Positions 8,401-15,981 of a DNA stretch of 64,000 nt are shown here, piece after piece. This stretch comes from Phocaeicola intestinalis (GTDB lineage: Bacteria > Bacteroidota > Bacteroidia > Bacteroidales > Bacteroidaceae). The translations under genes were made by a program, and so were the position numbers. The notes under the pieces were generated by a model. It ran no database searches and was not told where the DNA came from. It worked only from the letters and a program-made list of their open reading frames with translations. Location: NCBI RefSeq assembly GCF_014837065.1, contig NZ_JACSPP010000010.1, positions 20,856 to 84,855 of the forward strand. Reading direction: 5' to 3'. The first letter of the stretch is position 1. Every line of letters begins with the position of its first letter.

Positions 8401-9706
8401 TCTGATTGCGCAAACGGATACATTCGCGAAACAAGCTTTCCGAAAAGTGTTCCAGCATCAGCCCGTCCTGGTATTTCGAATATAACAGAAGAGTTTGCGT
8501 ATCATCGGCACTCCTGCCGAAACCGTACATCAGTACCCCCTGATAAAGCATCATCTGCACATAATGGTCTTCTTTATGACGATGATTGTACTCATCCCGT
8601 TTGCCCGATTTCTGTTCGATAAGCACCTTCAGGTCCTTTTGCAACAGGTCGGCACGCCCTTGAAGGCCGAGACTTTCGCAAATGAAAGATGCTTCCAGCC
8701 AAGCCTCCCGCCGCTCGAACGCTTCCAGGTTATGCGGCAAAAGGTCGTGAACAAACGAACGTATGTTCATCATCTGTGTCTGTGCCAAGGAGTGGAAATC
8801 ATTGGGAATCTCACACGTACAGAACTCCAATGCCGATGTAGCGAAGAATTTCTTCACCGTTTGGGCATAAGTGACAGGAATATCCTCCTGCTCGTTGATG
8901 TAATCATCGAGAAACTGTCCGGCAAGGTTTCCCAACAGGATATGGTATGTATTGGCTTTTGGCCTGATTTTGTTGATGAAATAATTGAGCGGATGATGCC
9001 CGTACTCACGGAAGCAAACGGCAAGTGAACTGATATCTATCAGGTAATCAGGGTGTACCACAATCAGTTTCGGAACATACTCGTGATGTTCGTCGATACG
9101 TACATCCAGCAGATTGAGCTGCATGTTTTCAGTCAGAAGCCCGGACAAATAAGCCATATCACCGTTATATCCGCCTTCCCTGTAATTGATGATGATAAAC
9201 GGGTCTTCTCCGTTATCGGTAGCTGCATAAATACGTTCATCGGTCCAGCTGGAGACCACCGCACGCACATACGGTACATGCTTCAAAGAAGAGACGTGAT
9301 ACGGACGGTTCTGATGAGGAAGGTCTGCTATCAGTGATACCGGAATATCTTCACCGAACGCCACCGACACAAAACGGCAAAGTGCACGCAAATCGGAAAG
9401 ATAGGTTTCTTTATCGGGAGAGAAACCCTTGTGCATCGCTTCCTTAGCATTCCGGCGCATGGTCTGGACGGCATAACGGTCGGATGGTGTCATCCCCTTT
9501 TCCTTGCATACATAGTCCAGCCTGGAAAACAAGTTGGAAAACGAAAGGGTAATGCCTTGCGTCAACTCGTAACAAGCCTCCTCCAACACCTTGTAAAGGG
9601 CGGCGTATTTAGGCTTTATATTTTCGGGAGCAACTGGAGGTCTATGATGTATCTGTTCGATTCGCCGGTACAAATCAAACGCCTGAAGTTCGATGCGTTC
9701 TGCCAT
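5453..9706 (-). CDS. Dna2-like PD-(D/E)XK nuclease / SF1 helicase fusion with a novel C-terminal domain
   Basis: A 1417-residue cytoplasmic protein. Around residues 340-370 a segment GRADLLQKDLKVLIEQKSGK has the D..ExK spacing of a PD-(D/E)XK nuclease. The helicase core follows: Walker A GPPGTGKTS near 700, Walker B IIDEASQ near 820, GDYKQLPA, the SF1 motif VERYQGSQRDV near 1040 and AITRARKQL near 1085. This order is that of Dna2/UPF1-like nuclease-helicases. About 320 further residues follow the helicase; parts (VFCDLAYEGGASGLAFADV, YLGVCPVEEMLDIARLMF, ELIVFNVSNLF) resemble a Rossmann methyltransferase fold, which is inference. The start is 3 nt from the upstream lipoprotein stop, so the genes are probably co-transcribed. 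A role in DNA repair or defence is possible but unproven. Confidence 0.85.
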   Translation of the reverse strand: MAERIELQAFDLYRRIEQIHHRPPVAPENIKPKYAALYKVLEEACYELTQGITLSFSNLFSRLDYVCKEKGMTPSDRYAVQTMRRNAKEAMHKGFSPDKETYLSDLRALCRFVSVAFGEDIPVSLIADLPHQNRPYHVSSLKHVPYVRAVVSSWTDERIYAATDNGEDPFIIINYREGGYNGDMAYLSGLLTENMQLNLLDVRIDEHHEYVPKLIVVHPDYLIDISSLAVCFREYGHHPLNYFINKIRPKANTYHILLGNLAGQFLDDYINEQEDIPVTYAQTVKKFFATSALEFCTCEIPNDFHSLAQTQMMNIRSFVHDLLPHNLEAFERREAWLEASFICESLGLQGRADLLQKDLKVLIEQKSGKRDEYNHRHKEDHYVQMMLYQGVLMYGFGRSADDTQTLLLYSKYQDGLMLEHFSESLFRECIRLRNQIVANEMILANGGIAAIIDQLDVEVLNEKKDHGKLWTRYQEPELSSLIHLLKQGDPLEQAYFRRFFTFVSKEQLLGKTGGNTGSSQGFAGLWHTPLAGKIEAGNILLGLKILSRRQSAPGKGYDRIELSVPRQGDDFLPNFRTGDIVVLYAYRGQPDVRRHILMKGNLVEIYPDRILVQLRNGQQNPDIIGTDTDTFAIEHDFSDASAGNAIRGLYAFLSASTDRKDLLLGRRVPGRDTSRTLNGSYGRFDELVLKAKQCDDYFLLVGPPGTGKTSCVLRYMVEEALTDPACSLLLLSYTNRAVDEICNMLTSSGIAGRHPFIRIGNELACDKRFVPYLLNNSLADCPKLADIRGKILRTRIFVGTTTAINGRPYLFQLKRFTLAIIDEASQILEPDLIGILSARHKDGNAIGKFVLIGDYKQLPAIALQSEEEARVTDPLLLEIGLNDCRNSLFERLYRGCKPEFCSILHKQGRMHPLIAEFPDHAFYSREQLEPVPLPHQQEALPYVLREPEDNLDRLMLYRRMVFIASDTPADTAHSEKSNLYEARIVATLLCRIYRFMGTAFDAGKTVGVIVPYRNQIAMIRREVAHLDIPELEKVTIDTVERYQGSQRDVIIYSFTVRDFNQLNFLTANTFREGDAIIDRKLNVAITRARKQLFLTGNPRILGASLTFYKLMEYIRMHNGYIHVPLDRFCQGDFELPDLKSGWDLCSDNYPLSQPFGQTFDAVVADLFPKIPVNVNDDTQVREQIAYGRCDFQFAGYPDRLVQLYTYYYMRRSYCAARAFYELVGGWLFPAVRNVSARVVFCDLAYEGGASGLAFADVCKRLPHIDLAYLGVCPVEEMLDIARLMFRSDAYRLVQTNFYTQAEKVPPAFWKMHAKVSELIVFNVSNLFDRITPGKARGWAEYLNRLIADYPLNHYAVFYRDDTGERANRHSYDVFCAHLSPAFAMLNERMPLNGDFYYNRHAGSVPASESFIYEVRTT

Positions 9707-9708
9707 GT

Positions 9709-10515
9709 TCAGAGGGCTTCACCAGGAATATGCTGCACACAATATGCTTTCTCCAATGCCGGATACAGTGAACGGTAGGTCTCGGTAACATCCTGCATCA
9801 AGACTCGCGCCGGACTCGTCTCCGTTCGGCTGTCATCATATCCGGATAATAGTACAGAAGTCATACCCAATATAAATTCATAAGTACTTCCGTTGGTCAG
9901 TACGATATGCATCCGAGTCTGATCCGTATCCTCTGTCTGCGTAAAGATACCATGCAACATATTACTGGTCGAAGCCGAAGGATAGATGGTGACAATACCC
10001 GACGCAGCCTCCTTATCGGTATAGGTGAACACATATTTTCCACCTGCCTGCACCAACGGGGCGCTCTCAATATCACGTTGAATGGCAAGTGTCTGGCTTT
10101 GTGTAAGCTCTGCACCACGCACCACGCCTTCAATGCGGCTTATCGTATAGGTTGTTTCGGGATAAGCCACGGTAACCTGCAGGGTATACCGGTTCCATGC
10201 CCGGTCGGTAATGTTCAGTTCGGCACTGCCCAGTCCTACAGGTATCACGGTCAATACATTCCCATCATACCGATAGTCGATAACAGTGGTATCGGGATTG
10301 GTAATGACATACATCCCGTCACCACCCGAAATATGAAACGTAGCCCCTGCGCTGTACGGGCTGAGCGTCAGGACACTGTTGGTAAAATCCAAGTCTGCCT
10401 CTGATGAAAGCGACAAAAAAATAGCTCCATAATCATCGTCCTTACACGAAGCAAACGAAACAATTCCAGCCAGCAGGACGATGTATAATAAACTTCTTAC
10501 AAGAGTCTTTTTCAT
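9709..10515 (-). CDS. Exported lipoprotein of unknown function
   Basis: A 268-residue protein beginning MKKTLVRSLLYIVLLAGIVSF followed by the lipobox ASC, so it should be lipidated and exported; the KDDDYG after the cysteine is typical of Bacteroidetes surface lipoproteins. The rest is predicted beta-rich (Ig-like segments around residues 30-120). The start was chosen at the lipoprotein signal, with a promoter box upstream. Its stop is only 3 nt from the nuclease-helicase start, an unexpected pairing of a cell-envelope protein with a DNA enzyme. No family recognised with confidence. Confidence 0.75.
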   Translation of the reverse strand: MKKTLVRSLLYIVLLAGIVSFASCKDDDYGAIFLSLSSEADLDFTNSVLTLSPYSAGATFHISGGDGMYVITNPDTTVIDYRYDGNVLTVIPVGLGSAELNITDRAWNRYTLQVTVAYPETTYTISRIEGVVRGAELTQSQTLAIQRDIESAPLVQAGGKYVFTYTDKEAASGIVTIYPSASTSNMLHGIFTQTEDTDQTRMHIVLTNGSTYEFILGMTSVLLSGYDDSRTETSPARVLMQDVTETYRSLYPALEKAYCVQHIPGEAL

Positions 10516-10545
10516 ATCTTCATTTCCTAATGTTATACAATGAGA

Positions 10546-10553
10546 CAAAGATA
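10546..10553 (-). promoter_or_regulatory. Bacteroidetes -7 box, lipoprotein-helicase-SDR operon
   Basis: TATCTTTG on the minus strand matches TAnnTTTG, 30 nt upstream of the lipoprotein start. It probably drives the three-gene operon down to 4693. Confidence 0.6.
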
Positions 10554-10620
10554 CGATTTTTATTTTTCCAAAATACTCCTCTGCAGGGGATAAAGGAGTT
10601 AAAAGGCGTTAACTCCTTTT

Positions 10621-13122
10621 TCATTCCTCGCTAATGGTATAGTCTCCAGCCTTTTCGGTAATTACCTGTTGCAAAGCATCCAATGGCAATGCTTTGCCAT
10701 CAGCATAAGTAAGAGTAGCGACAGGAGGTTCCAGTGTCACCTGTGCTTCTACTCCTGCTATCGAATTCAACGCCTTTTCCACATACGTGCGGCAATGATT
10801 GCACATCATTCCCTCTACACGATATGTACGGCTTAAGGCATGCGAAACGACCTGACCGGGAACAGGCTCCACAGATACAGCCTCTACCGGTTTTCCGATG
10901 CGCTTGCGGTGCAGGCGCAGGCTATTAGTCACTACACTAACACTACTCATAGCCATTGCCGCCCCAGCCAGCATGGGATTGAGCAGAAAACCATTTATCG
11001 GATAAAGGATACCGGCAGCAATGGGCACACCTATCAGGTTATAAATAAATGCCCAGAACAGGTTCTCGCGGATGGTACGGGTGGTGAAGACCGAAAGCCG
11101 GATGGCATCGCTTATCTTACCTAAGTCGGACGAAATCAAAGTCATCTTTGCCACATCCATCGCCAGATCGCTTCCTTGCCCCATCGCAATGCTGAGGTCG
11201 GCATGTGCCAGTGCCGAACTATCATTGATGCCATCGCCCACCATCGCCACGTGCCTGCCTTCTGCCTGAAGATGCCTGATAACCTCTGCCTTGTCTTGCG
11301 GAAGCATCTCTGCACGGAAATCATTGATACCTACCTGGCGGGCTATACTTTGCGCCGTCACCCGATTGTCACCGGTAAGCATCATTACCGATATGCCTTG
11401 GCGTTGCAGGTTTTCGACGGCAGCTTTCGAAGTGGGCTTGATACGGTCGGCTATGGCAAATACCCCCAACGCTACTTCGGTGTCGGCAAACCATACAACC
11501 GTTTTGGCTTCGGAAGCAAAGACATCCGCCTGTTTCTGTAATTCATCAGCAATACGGATATGATGTTCTGCCAGCAAGCGGGAATTACCCACATAATAAG
11601 CTTTGCCGTCCGATGTACCTTTAATGCCCTGCCCTGTCACACTTTCCGCATGCTCGATAACAATGCGTGCTCCGGCATCGGCAAGACTTTCCGCATACTG
11701 TACAACCGCATTTGCCAACGGATGCTCGGAACACCTTTCTAATGCATAGAAAACGGCTTGCAGATATTTGTCCTGCGTATTCCATACGGCATCGGTTACG
11801 ACGGGTTTCCCTTCGGTAATGGTACCGGTCTTGTCCAGCACAATCGTGTCTATCTTTTTCGCTACCTCCAGGCTCTCGGCATCTTTGATGAGAATGCCTT
11901 GTTCAGCCCCCTTGCCTATACCCACCATAATGGCGGTAGGAGTGGCGAGCCCCAATGCACAAGGACAAGCGATAATCAGCACCGTTACGGCAGACAGCAA
12001 ACCGTGGGTAAAACCATTTGTCCCGCCCAATACCAGCCACAGAATAAACGTAAGCAGGGCTATCCCCATAATGGCAGGAACAAAAATACCAGCTATCTTA
12101 TCAACCAGCTTCTGTACCGGTGCCTTGCTTCCCTGCGCCTCTTGCACGGCACGGATGATGTGTGCCAGCATCGTATCGGCTCCCACCTTTTCAGCACGGA
12201 AACGGAAACTTCCCTTTTGATTGATGGTTCCGGCATAGACATTGTCGGCTTCTTTTTTCCACACCGGCACGGGTTCGCCGCTTAGCATACTCTCGTCAAC
12301 ATACGAGTTTCCTTCGGTCACCTTTCCGTCTACAGCGATACGTTCGCCCGGTTTTACCACCAGCATATCCCCTGCCTTCACCTCATCAATACCAACCACC
12401 TGCATCGTCCCGTCGGCATGGACGAGGGTCACGGTGCGGGGTTGCAAGCCCATCAGCTTCTTAATAGAGTTGGACGTCTGTCCCTTGGCACGTTCCTCCA
12501 GCATACGTCCCAGCAAGATAAAGGCAATAATCACGCTTGACGCCTCAAAATAGACGTGAGGCATCACGCCACGCTCTAACCAGAAATCAGGAAAGAACAG
12601 ATTGAACAGGCTGAACAGGTAAGCGATGCCGGTGCTGTTTGCCACCAGCGTGTCCATATTGGCAGAACGATGTTTCAATTGCTTCCAGGCATTGATGTAG
12701 AACTCACTCCCCATCCAGAAAATCACGGGTGTGGAAAGAATCCACATAATCCAGTTGGCATAGGGCATATCCATGAAGAACATGCCGATAACAGCAACAG
12801 GCAAAGCCAGGGCTATGGCACACAAGGTACGGAAGCGCAAATGCTTGTAACGCTCGGTATGAGCATTTTCAGCCACTTCAACACTATTCTTTTCCGTATC
12901 AGTCACCAGGTCATAACCCGCATCTTGCACAGCTTTCTTCAACTGTCCGGGCGAACATTGCGTTTCATCATAAGTTATGGTGGCCGTAGCCGCTGCATAA
13001 TTCACACTTGCTTCACATACGCCAGGCTGGCGGTTCAGGGTCTTGTCCACCCGTGCGGCACAAGCAGCGCAACTCATACCCAATACGGGAAACGTCTGTT
13101 TATGGATTGTAGATTGACTCAT
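10621..13122 (-). CDS. copA: Copper-type P1B ATPase
   Basis: An 833-residue heavy-metal-translocating P-type ATPase. The N-terminal heavy-metal-associated domain carries GMSCAACAAR (about 10-18). The membrane core includes ACPCALGLATPT, whose CPC marks Cu(I)/Ag(I) class P1B-1 pumps. The phosphorylation motif DKTGTIT, the nucleotide-site motif SEHPLANA and GDGINDS are all present. A second HMA domain sits at the extreme C terminus (EGMMCNHCRTYVEKAL), an arrangement less usual than tandem N-terminal HMAs. The role inferred from family is export of Cu(I) across the inner membrane. The start MSQSTIHK is preferred over MRIDMSQ four codons upstream. It is monocistronic. Confidence 0.92.
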   Translation of the reverse strand: MSQSTIHKQTFPVLGMSCAACAARVDKTLNRQPGVCEASVNYAAATATITYDETQCSPGQLKKAVQDAGYDLVTDTEKNSVEVAENAHTERYKHLRFRTLCAIALALPVAVIGMFFMDMPYANWIMWILSTPVIFWMGSEFYINAWKQLKHRSANMDTLVANSTGIAYLFSLFNLFFPDFWLERGVMPHVYFEASSVIIAFILLGRMLEERAKGQTSNSIKKLMGLQPRTVTLVHADGTMQVVGIDEVKAGDMLVVKPGERIAVDGKVTEGNSYVDESMLSGEPVPVWKKEADNVYAGTINQKGSFRFRAEKVGADTMLAHIIRAVQEAQGSKAPVQKLVDKIAGIFVPAIMGIALLTFILWLVLGGTNGFTHGLLSAVTVLIIACPCALGLATPTAIMVGIGKGAEQGILIKDAESLEVAKKIDTIVLDKTGTITEGKPVVTDAVWNTQDKYLQAVFYALERCSEHPLANAVVQYAESLADAGARIVIEHAESVTGQGIKGTSDGKAYYVGNSRLLAEHHIRIADELQKQADVFASEAKTVVWFADTEVALGVFAIADRIKPTSKAAVENLQRQGISVMMLTGDNRVTAQSIARQVGINDFRAEMLPQDKAEVIRHLQAEGRHVAMVGDGINDSSALAHADLSIAMGQGSDLAMDVAKMTLISSDLGKISDAIRLSVFTTRTIRENLFWAFIYNLIGVPIAAGILYPINGFLLNPMLAGAAMAMSSVSVVTNSLRLHRKRIGKPVEAVSVEPVPGQVVSHALSRTYRVEGMMCNHCRTYVEKALNSIAGVEAQVTLEPPVATLTYADGKALPLDALQQVITEKAGDYTISEE

Positions 13123-13149
13123 ATCAATTCGCATTTTATAGTTTGGTTG

Positions 13150-13157
13150 CAAAGTTA
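13150..13157 (-). promoter_or_regulatory. Bacteroidetes -7 box, P-type ATPase gene
   Basis: TAACTTTG on the minus strand, 27 nt upstream of the chosen start, fits TAnnTTTG. Confidence 0.5.
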
Positions 13158-13385
13158 ACAAGCCTTTCGGATATACCTTTATATTATTATGGATATATTT
13201 TATAGTAAGACAAAATTGGTTTGCGAAAAATTCTTGACTGGAAATTCGGAGTCATGTACGACTTGACTCCGCAATAAAATCCGGCACAAGCAACTATTTG
13301 CTACAAACAGACAAAAAGCCCACAAAATCCGACATTTATCGGCAAAATACTTCTAAACTCATGCAATCTTATCTGTTTTTTTATT

Positions 13386-13393
13386 TACCTTTG
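13386..13393 (+). promoter_or_regulatory. Bacteroidetes -7 box, MaoC gene
   Basis: TACCTTTG fits TAnnTTTG and ends 32 nt before the MaoC-family start codon. No clear upstream TTTG element is seen at the usual spacing. Confidence 0.55.
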
Positions 13394-13425
13394 TTCTTCA
13401 TAACAAGTTTTTAAACATAAGGTGT

Positions 13426-13890
13426 ATGAGCAAAGTAGTAATTAATTCGTACGAAGAATTTGAGAGATTGTTAGGCCAGCAAATCGGCGTGTCCGATTGG
13501 CTGGAAGTGACGCAAGAGCGTATCAACCAGTTTGCCGACGCTACGCTGGATCATCAATGGATTCATGTGGACGTGGAACGTGCGAAAACGGAAAGCCCTT
13601 TCAAGAGCACCATTGTACACGGTTATCTGACCCTTTCCCTGCTTCCGTATTTCTGGAATCAGATTATCGAAGTGAACAACCTGAAGATGATGGTAAACTA
13701 TGGGATGGACAAGATGCGTTTCGGCCAGGCTGTATTGTCGGGGCAACGCATCCGCATGACGGCTGAACTCCATTCGCTGGTCAACTTGCGCGGCACGGCA
13801 AAGGCCGAAATTAAGTTCTTCATCGAAATCGAGGGACAGAAGAAGAAAGCCTTGGAAGGCATCGCCACGTTCTTGTATTATTTCTGTTGA
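13426..13890 (+). CDS. MaoC family (R)-hydratase-like protein
   Basis: A 154-residue hot-dog-fold protein of the MaoC/(R)-specific enoyl-CoA hydratase family. The hydratase signature is visible as FADATLDHQWIHVD (about 37-50), containing the catalytic Asp and His, followed by STIVHGYLTLSLLP, the usual substrate-tunnel helix. Length is normal for the single-domain family. From the family it would hydrate a 2-enoyl-CoA to the (R)-3-hydroxyacyl-CoA; the true substrate is unknown. It is transcribed alone, with a promoter box upstream and a large word hairpin immediately downstream. Confidence 0.88.
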   Translation: MSKVVINSYEEFERLLGQQIGVSDWLEVTQERINQFADATLDHQWIHVDVERAKTESPFKSTIVHGYLTLSLLPYFWNQIIEVNNLKMMVNYGMDKMRFGQAVLSGQRIRMTAELHSLVNLRGTAKAEIKFFIEIEGQKKKALEGIATFLYYFC

Positions 13891-13896
13891 ATATTT

Positions 13897-14167
13897 AAGG
13901 AGTTAGAAGGAGTTAGAGGAGTTAAGGAGTTAGAAGAAGTTAAGCCAATACCTTCACGAGTGCTTCCACCAACAAAACTAATTGAATATCCGCAAACATC
14001 CCATGTAGGGGCGTATGGCATACGCCCTGAAGACATCCACGTGGATTAGTTGACGTATTCGGGCGTATGCGATACGCCCCTACAAAGCAATTGGGTGAAA
14101 TGCGGATATTCAAAAAACTATTGGCTTCTAACTCCTTAACTCCTTCTAACTCCTTAACTCCCTCCTT
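13897..14167. repeat. Triple-nested palindromic repeat locus
   Basis: Three inverted repeats sit one inside another. The outer arms at 13897-13950 and 14119-14167 are iterations of GGAGTTAGAAGG ending in GCCAATA. The middle arms are TTGAATATCCGCA (13982-13994) and its exact complement (14101-14113). The inner arms are GTAGGGGCGTATG..ACGCCC (14005-14027) and complement (14061-14083), each itself nearly palindromic. The centre has a perfect ATCCACGTGGAT (14035-14046). The right outer arm reaches the stop of the convergent PAP2 gene. There is no coding sequence. Confidence 0.85.
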
Positions 14168-14726
14168 AAAACCTCATCGAAGTATAAATCCCGACACATC
14201 CGTCGCCTGCTACGGGATTGATTGTCAGCTGATGCTTTTGGGCAAACGGGCGGGTGAAGATGTACGAGCATCCGGCGCCGATGGCTGCTCCGGCAAGTAC
14301 GTCCCATCCGTCATGCTTCTTGCCGTATATCCGGCTCCAGCCCACGTAGGTGGACAGCACGTATGCCGGAAGCCCCCATTCCCAGCCGTACCGCCTTTGG
14401 ATGAATGCCGCCGAGGCAAACGAGGTGGCGGTGTGCATCGAGGGGAATGAGTGGCGGTCGCTATGGTCGGGGCGGTCTTTCTTGACGCTATATTTCAGGG
14501 CATACGTGATGCCTGCCGTGGCGAGGGCGGAAAATGCCCCTTGCTTCAATCCCTGCCAGTCTTGCCGGACCAATACGGCGGTCAGTCCCGCAACGGGAAG
14601 CAATACCGCTCCGATGTCTCCCGAAGTGCGTACCGCCTTGCGCGAGCCTGTCACTTCCAGTTCTTGGGCGGACACGGGCAACGCCAGCATGAGCAAGGCG
14701 AGCAGTGTCAAAAGGTTCTTTTTCAT
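14166..14726 (-). CDS. PAP2 superfamily lipid phosphatase
   Basis: A 186-residue exported or membrane protein with an N-terminal signal sequence (KKNLLTLLALLMLALPVSAQE). All three PAP2 phosphatase motifs are readable: KKDRPD (motif 1, K..RP), PSMHTATS (motif 2, PSxH, catalytic His) and SRIYGKKHDGWDVLAG (motif 3, SR-x5-H-x3-D). The family removes phosphate from lipid phosphates such as undecaprenyl pyrophosphate or phosphatidate; which one is not readable. It starts 8 nt after the dgkA stop and forms an operon with exoA and dgkA, so a lipid kinase and a lipid phosphatase are co-expressed. The stop lies in the arm of the nested repeat. Confidence 0.88.
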   Translation of the reverse strand: MKKNLLTLLALLMLALPVSAQELEVTGSRKAVRTSGDIGAVLLPVAGLTAVLVRQDWQGLKQGAFSALATAGITYALKYSVKKDRPDHSDRHSFPSMHTATSFASAAFIQRRYGWEWGLPAYVLSTYVGWSRIYGKKHDGWDVLAGAAIGAGCSYIFTRPFAQKHQLTINPVAGDGCVGIYTSMRF

Positions 14727-14734
14727 TTGTCGGT

Positions 14735-15100
14735 TTATAGTTTGGGGATAAATATCAAAAGCCCGATTGCCGCGGAAGCGATGGCGAGAATCAATACGGC
14801 TCCGGCGGCCAGGTCTTTGGTCCGCCTGATGGCTTCATCGTATGCTGGAGATACCCTGTCGGCAAGCGCCTCGATGGAGGAATTGAGGGCTTCGGCGGCA
14901 AATACCATGCCGATGCACAGGACGATGGCGACCCATTCCATGCGCGATAATCCGGCAAGAAAGCCTGCCGCCAGCACGCATGCGGTGATGGCACAATGTA
15001 TCCACGCATTGTGTTCGTAGCGGACGAGCAGGTATATCCCGCGGAATGCATAGCGGAAACTCTTCATCCGCTTGCGGAAGGTAAAGCCGTCGTTTTTCAT
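14735..15100 (-). CDS. dgkA: Diacylglycerol/undecaprenol kinase family protein
   Basis: A 121-residue membrane kinase with three hydrophobic helices. The DgkA signature EALNSSIEALADRVS (about 68-82) contains the ATP/metal-binding Glu and Asn residues, followed by RRTKDLAAGAVL, also diagnostic. Family members phosphorylate diacylglycerol (proteobacterial) or undecaprenol (Gram-positive); the substrate here is open. The start MKNDGF gives an ATGA overlap with the exoA stop, implying translational coupling, and was preferred over an ATG nine codons upstream. The PAP2 phosphatase gene follows after 8 nt. Confidence 0.9.
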   Translation of the reverse strand: MKNDGFTFRKRMKSFRYAFRGIYLLVRYEHNAWIHCAITACVLAAGFLAGLSRMEWVAIVLCIGMVFAAEALNSSIEALADRVSPAYDEAIRRTKDLAAGAVLILAIASAAIGLLIFIPKL

Positions 15101-15852
15101 ATCCTTACGCACACCTCTACCGGGCAATGGTCGGAACCGAATATTTCGGTATGGATGGCTGCGCTCTCCAGCTTGCCGGCAAGGCGTGCCGAAGCGAGGA
15201 AATAATCAATGCGCCACCCCGCATTCTTCTCGCGTGCCCGGAAGCGGTACGACCACCACGAGTAAATGCCTTCCTGTTCGGGATAGAAATAGCGGAACGT
15301 ATCGATGAATCCCGCGTCCAGCAGGGTCTGGAACTTCTCGCGTTCCTGGTCGGTGAAGCCTGCGTTCATGCGGTTGGTCTTCGGATTCTTCAGGTCTATC
15401 TCCTTGTGCGCCACGTTCAGGTCGCCGCATACCAGCACGGGCTTCTTTGCGTCAAGTTCCAAGAGGTACCGGCGGAAGGCATCCTCCCACGTCATCCGGT
15501 AGTCCAGGCGCTTCAGTCCGTCCTGCGAGTTGGGGGTATAGACCGTTACTAAATAGAAGTTCTCCATTTCCAAGGTGATGACACGTCCTTCACGGTCGTG
15601 TTCGTCGATGCCCATGCCGTAGCTTACGTTCAGAGGCTGGTGCCGGGTAAAGATGGCGGTGCCCGAATAGCCTTTCTTCTCGGCATAGTTCCAATACGAG
15701 GTATAGCCGTCGAAAGCCAGGTCGAGCTGCCCTGCCTGCATTTTGGTCTCCTGCAGGCAGAAGAAATCGGCATTTAGCCGGGTGAATGCGTCGCGGAAGC
15801 CTTTGTCGCAGCACGCCCGCAGTCCGTTTACGTTCCAAGAGATGAGTTTCAT
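15097..15852 (-). CDS. xth: Exodeoxyribonuclease III
   Basis: A 251-residue exonuclease/AP-endonuclease of the EEP superfamily, full length. Readable motifs: ISWNVNGLRA at the N terminus, LQETKMQ (metal-binding Glu), VTVYTPNSQ, GDLNVAHKEIDL (catalytic Asp and Asn), RIDYFLAS and SDHCPVEV (catalytic Asp-His). By family it cleaves at abasic sites and removes 3' nucleotides during base-excision repair. First gene of the exoA-dgkA-PAP2 operon; the stop TGA overlaps the dgkA ATG. A word hairpin occupies the DNA just upstream of its start. Confidence 0.94.
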   Translation of the reverse strand: MKLISWNVNGLRACCDKGFRDAFTRLNADFFCLQETKMQAGQLDLAFDGYTSYWNYAEKKGYSGTAIFTRHQPLNVSYGMGIDEHDREGRVITLEMENFYLVTVYTPNSQDGLKRLDYRMTWEDAFRRYLLELDAKKPVLVCGDLNVAHKEIDLKNPKTNRMNAGFTDQEREKFQTLLDAGFIDTFRYFYPEQEGIYSWWSYRFRAREKNAGWRIDYFLASARLAGKLESAAIHTEIFGSDHCPVEVCVRI

Positions 15853-15867
15853 ATATTTTTGTTTTTT

Positions 15868-15975
15868 ACTAGTTGACCAGGTATCAGGTACTAGTTGACC
15901 AGGTTCTGAATAGTTTTACTAATGGTATCTAAAATCTAGTTGCCTAGTACCTAGTCAACTAGCCCCTAATACCTG
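15868..15975. repeat. Intergenic word hairpin (CTAGTTGAC type)
   Basis: The left arm 15868-15913 holds two copies of ACTAGTTGACCAGGT. The right arm 15935-15975 holds inverted versions (CTAGTACCTAGTCAACTAG). The words recur at 25162-25236. It lies between exoA and the barrel gene, both minus strand. The pairing is imperfect but the words are shared between arms and loci. Confidence 0.75.
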
Positions 15976-15981
15976 ATTCCC

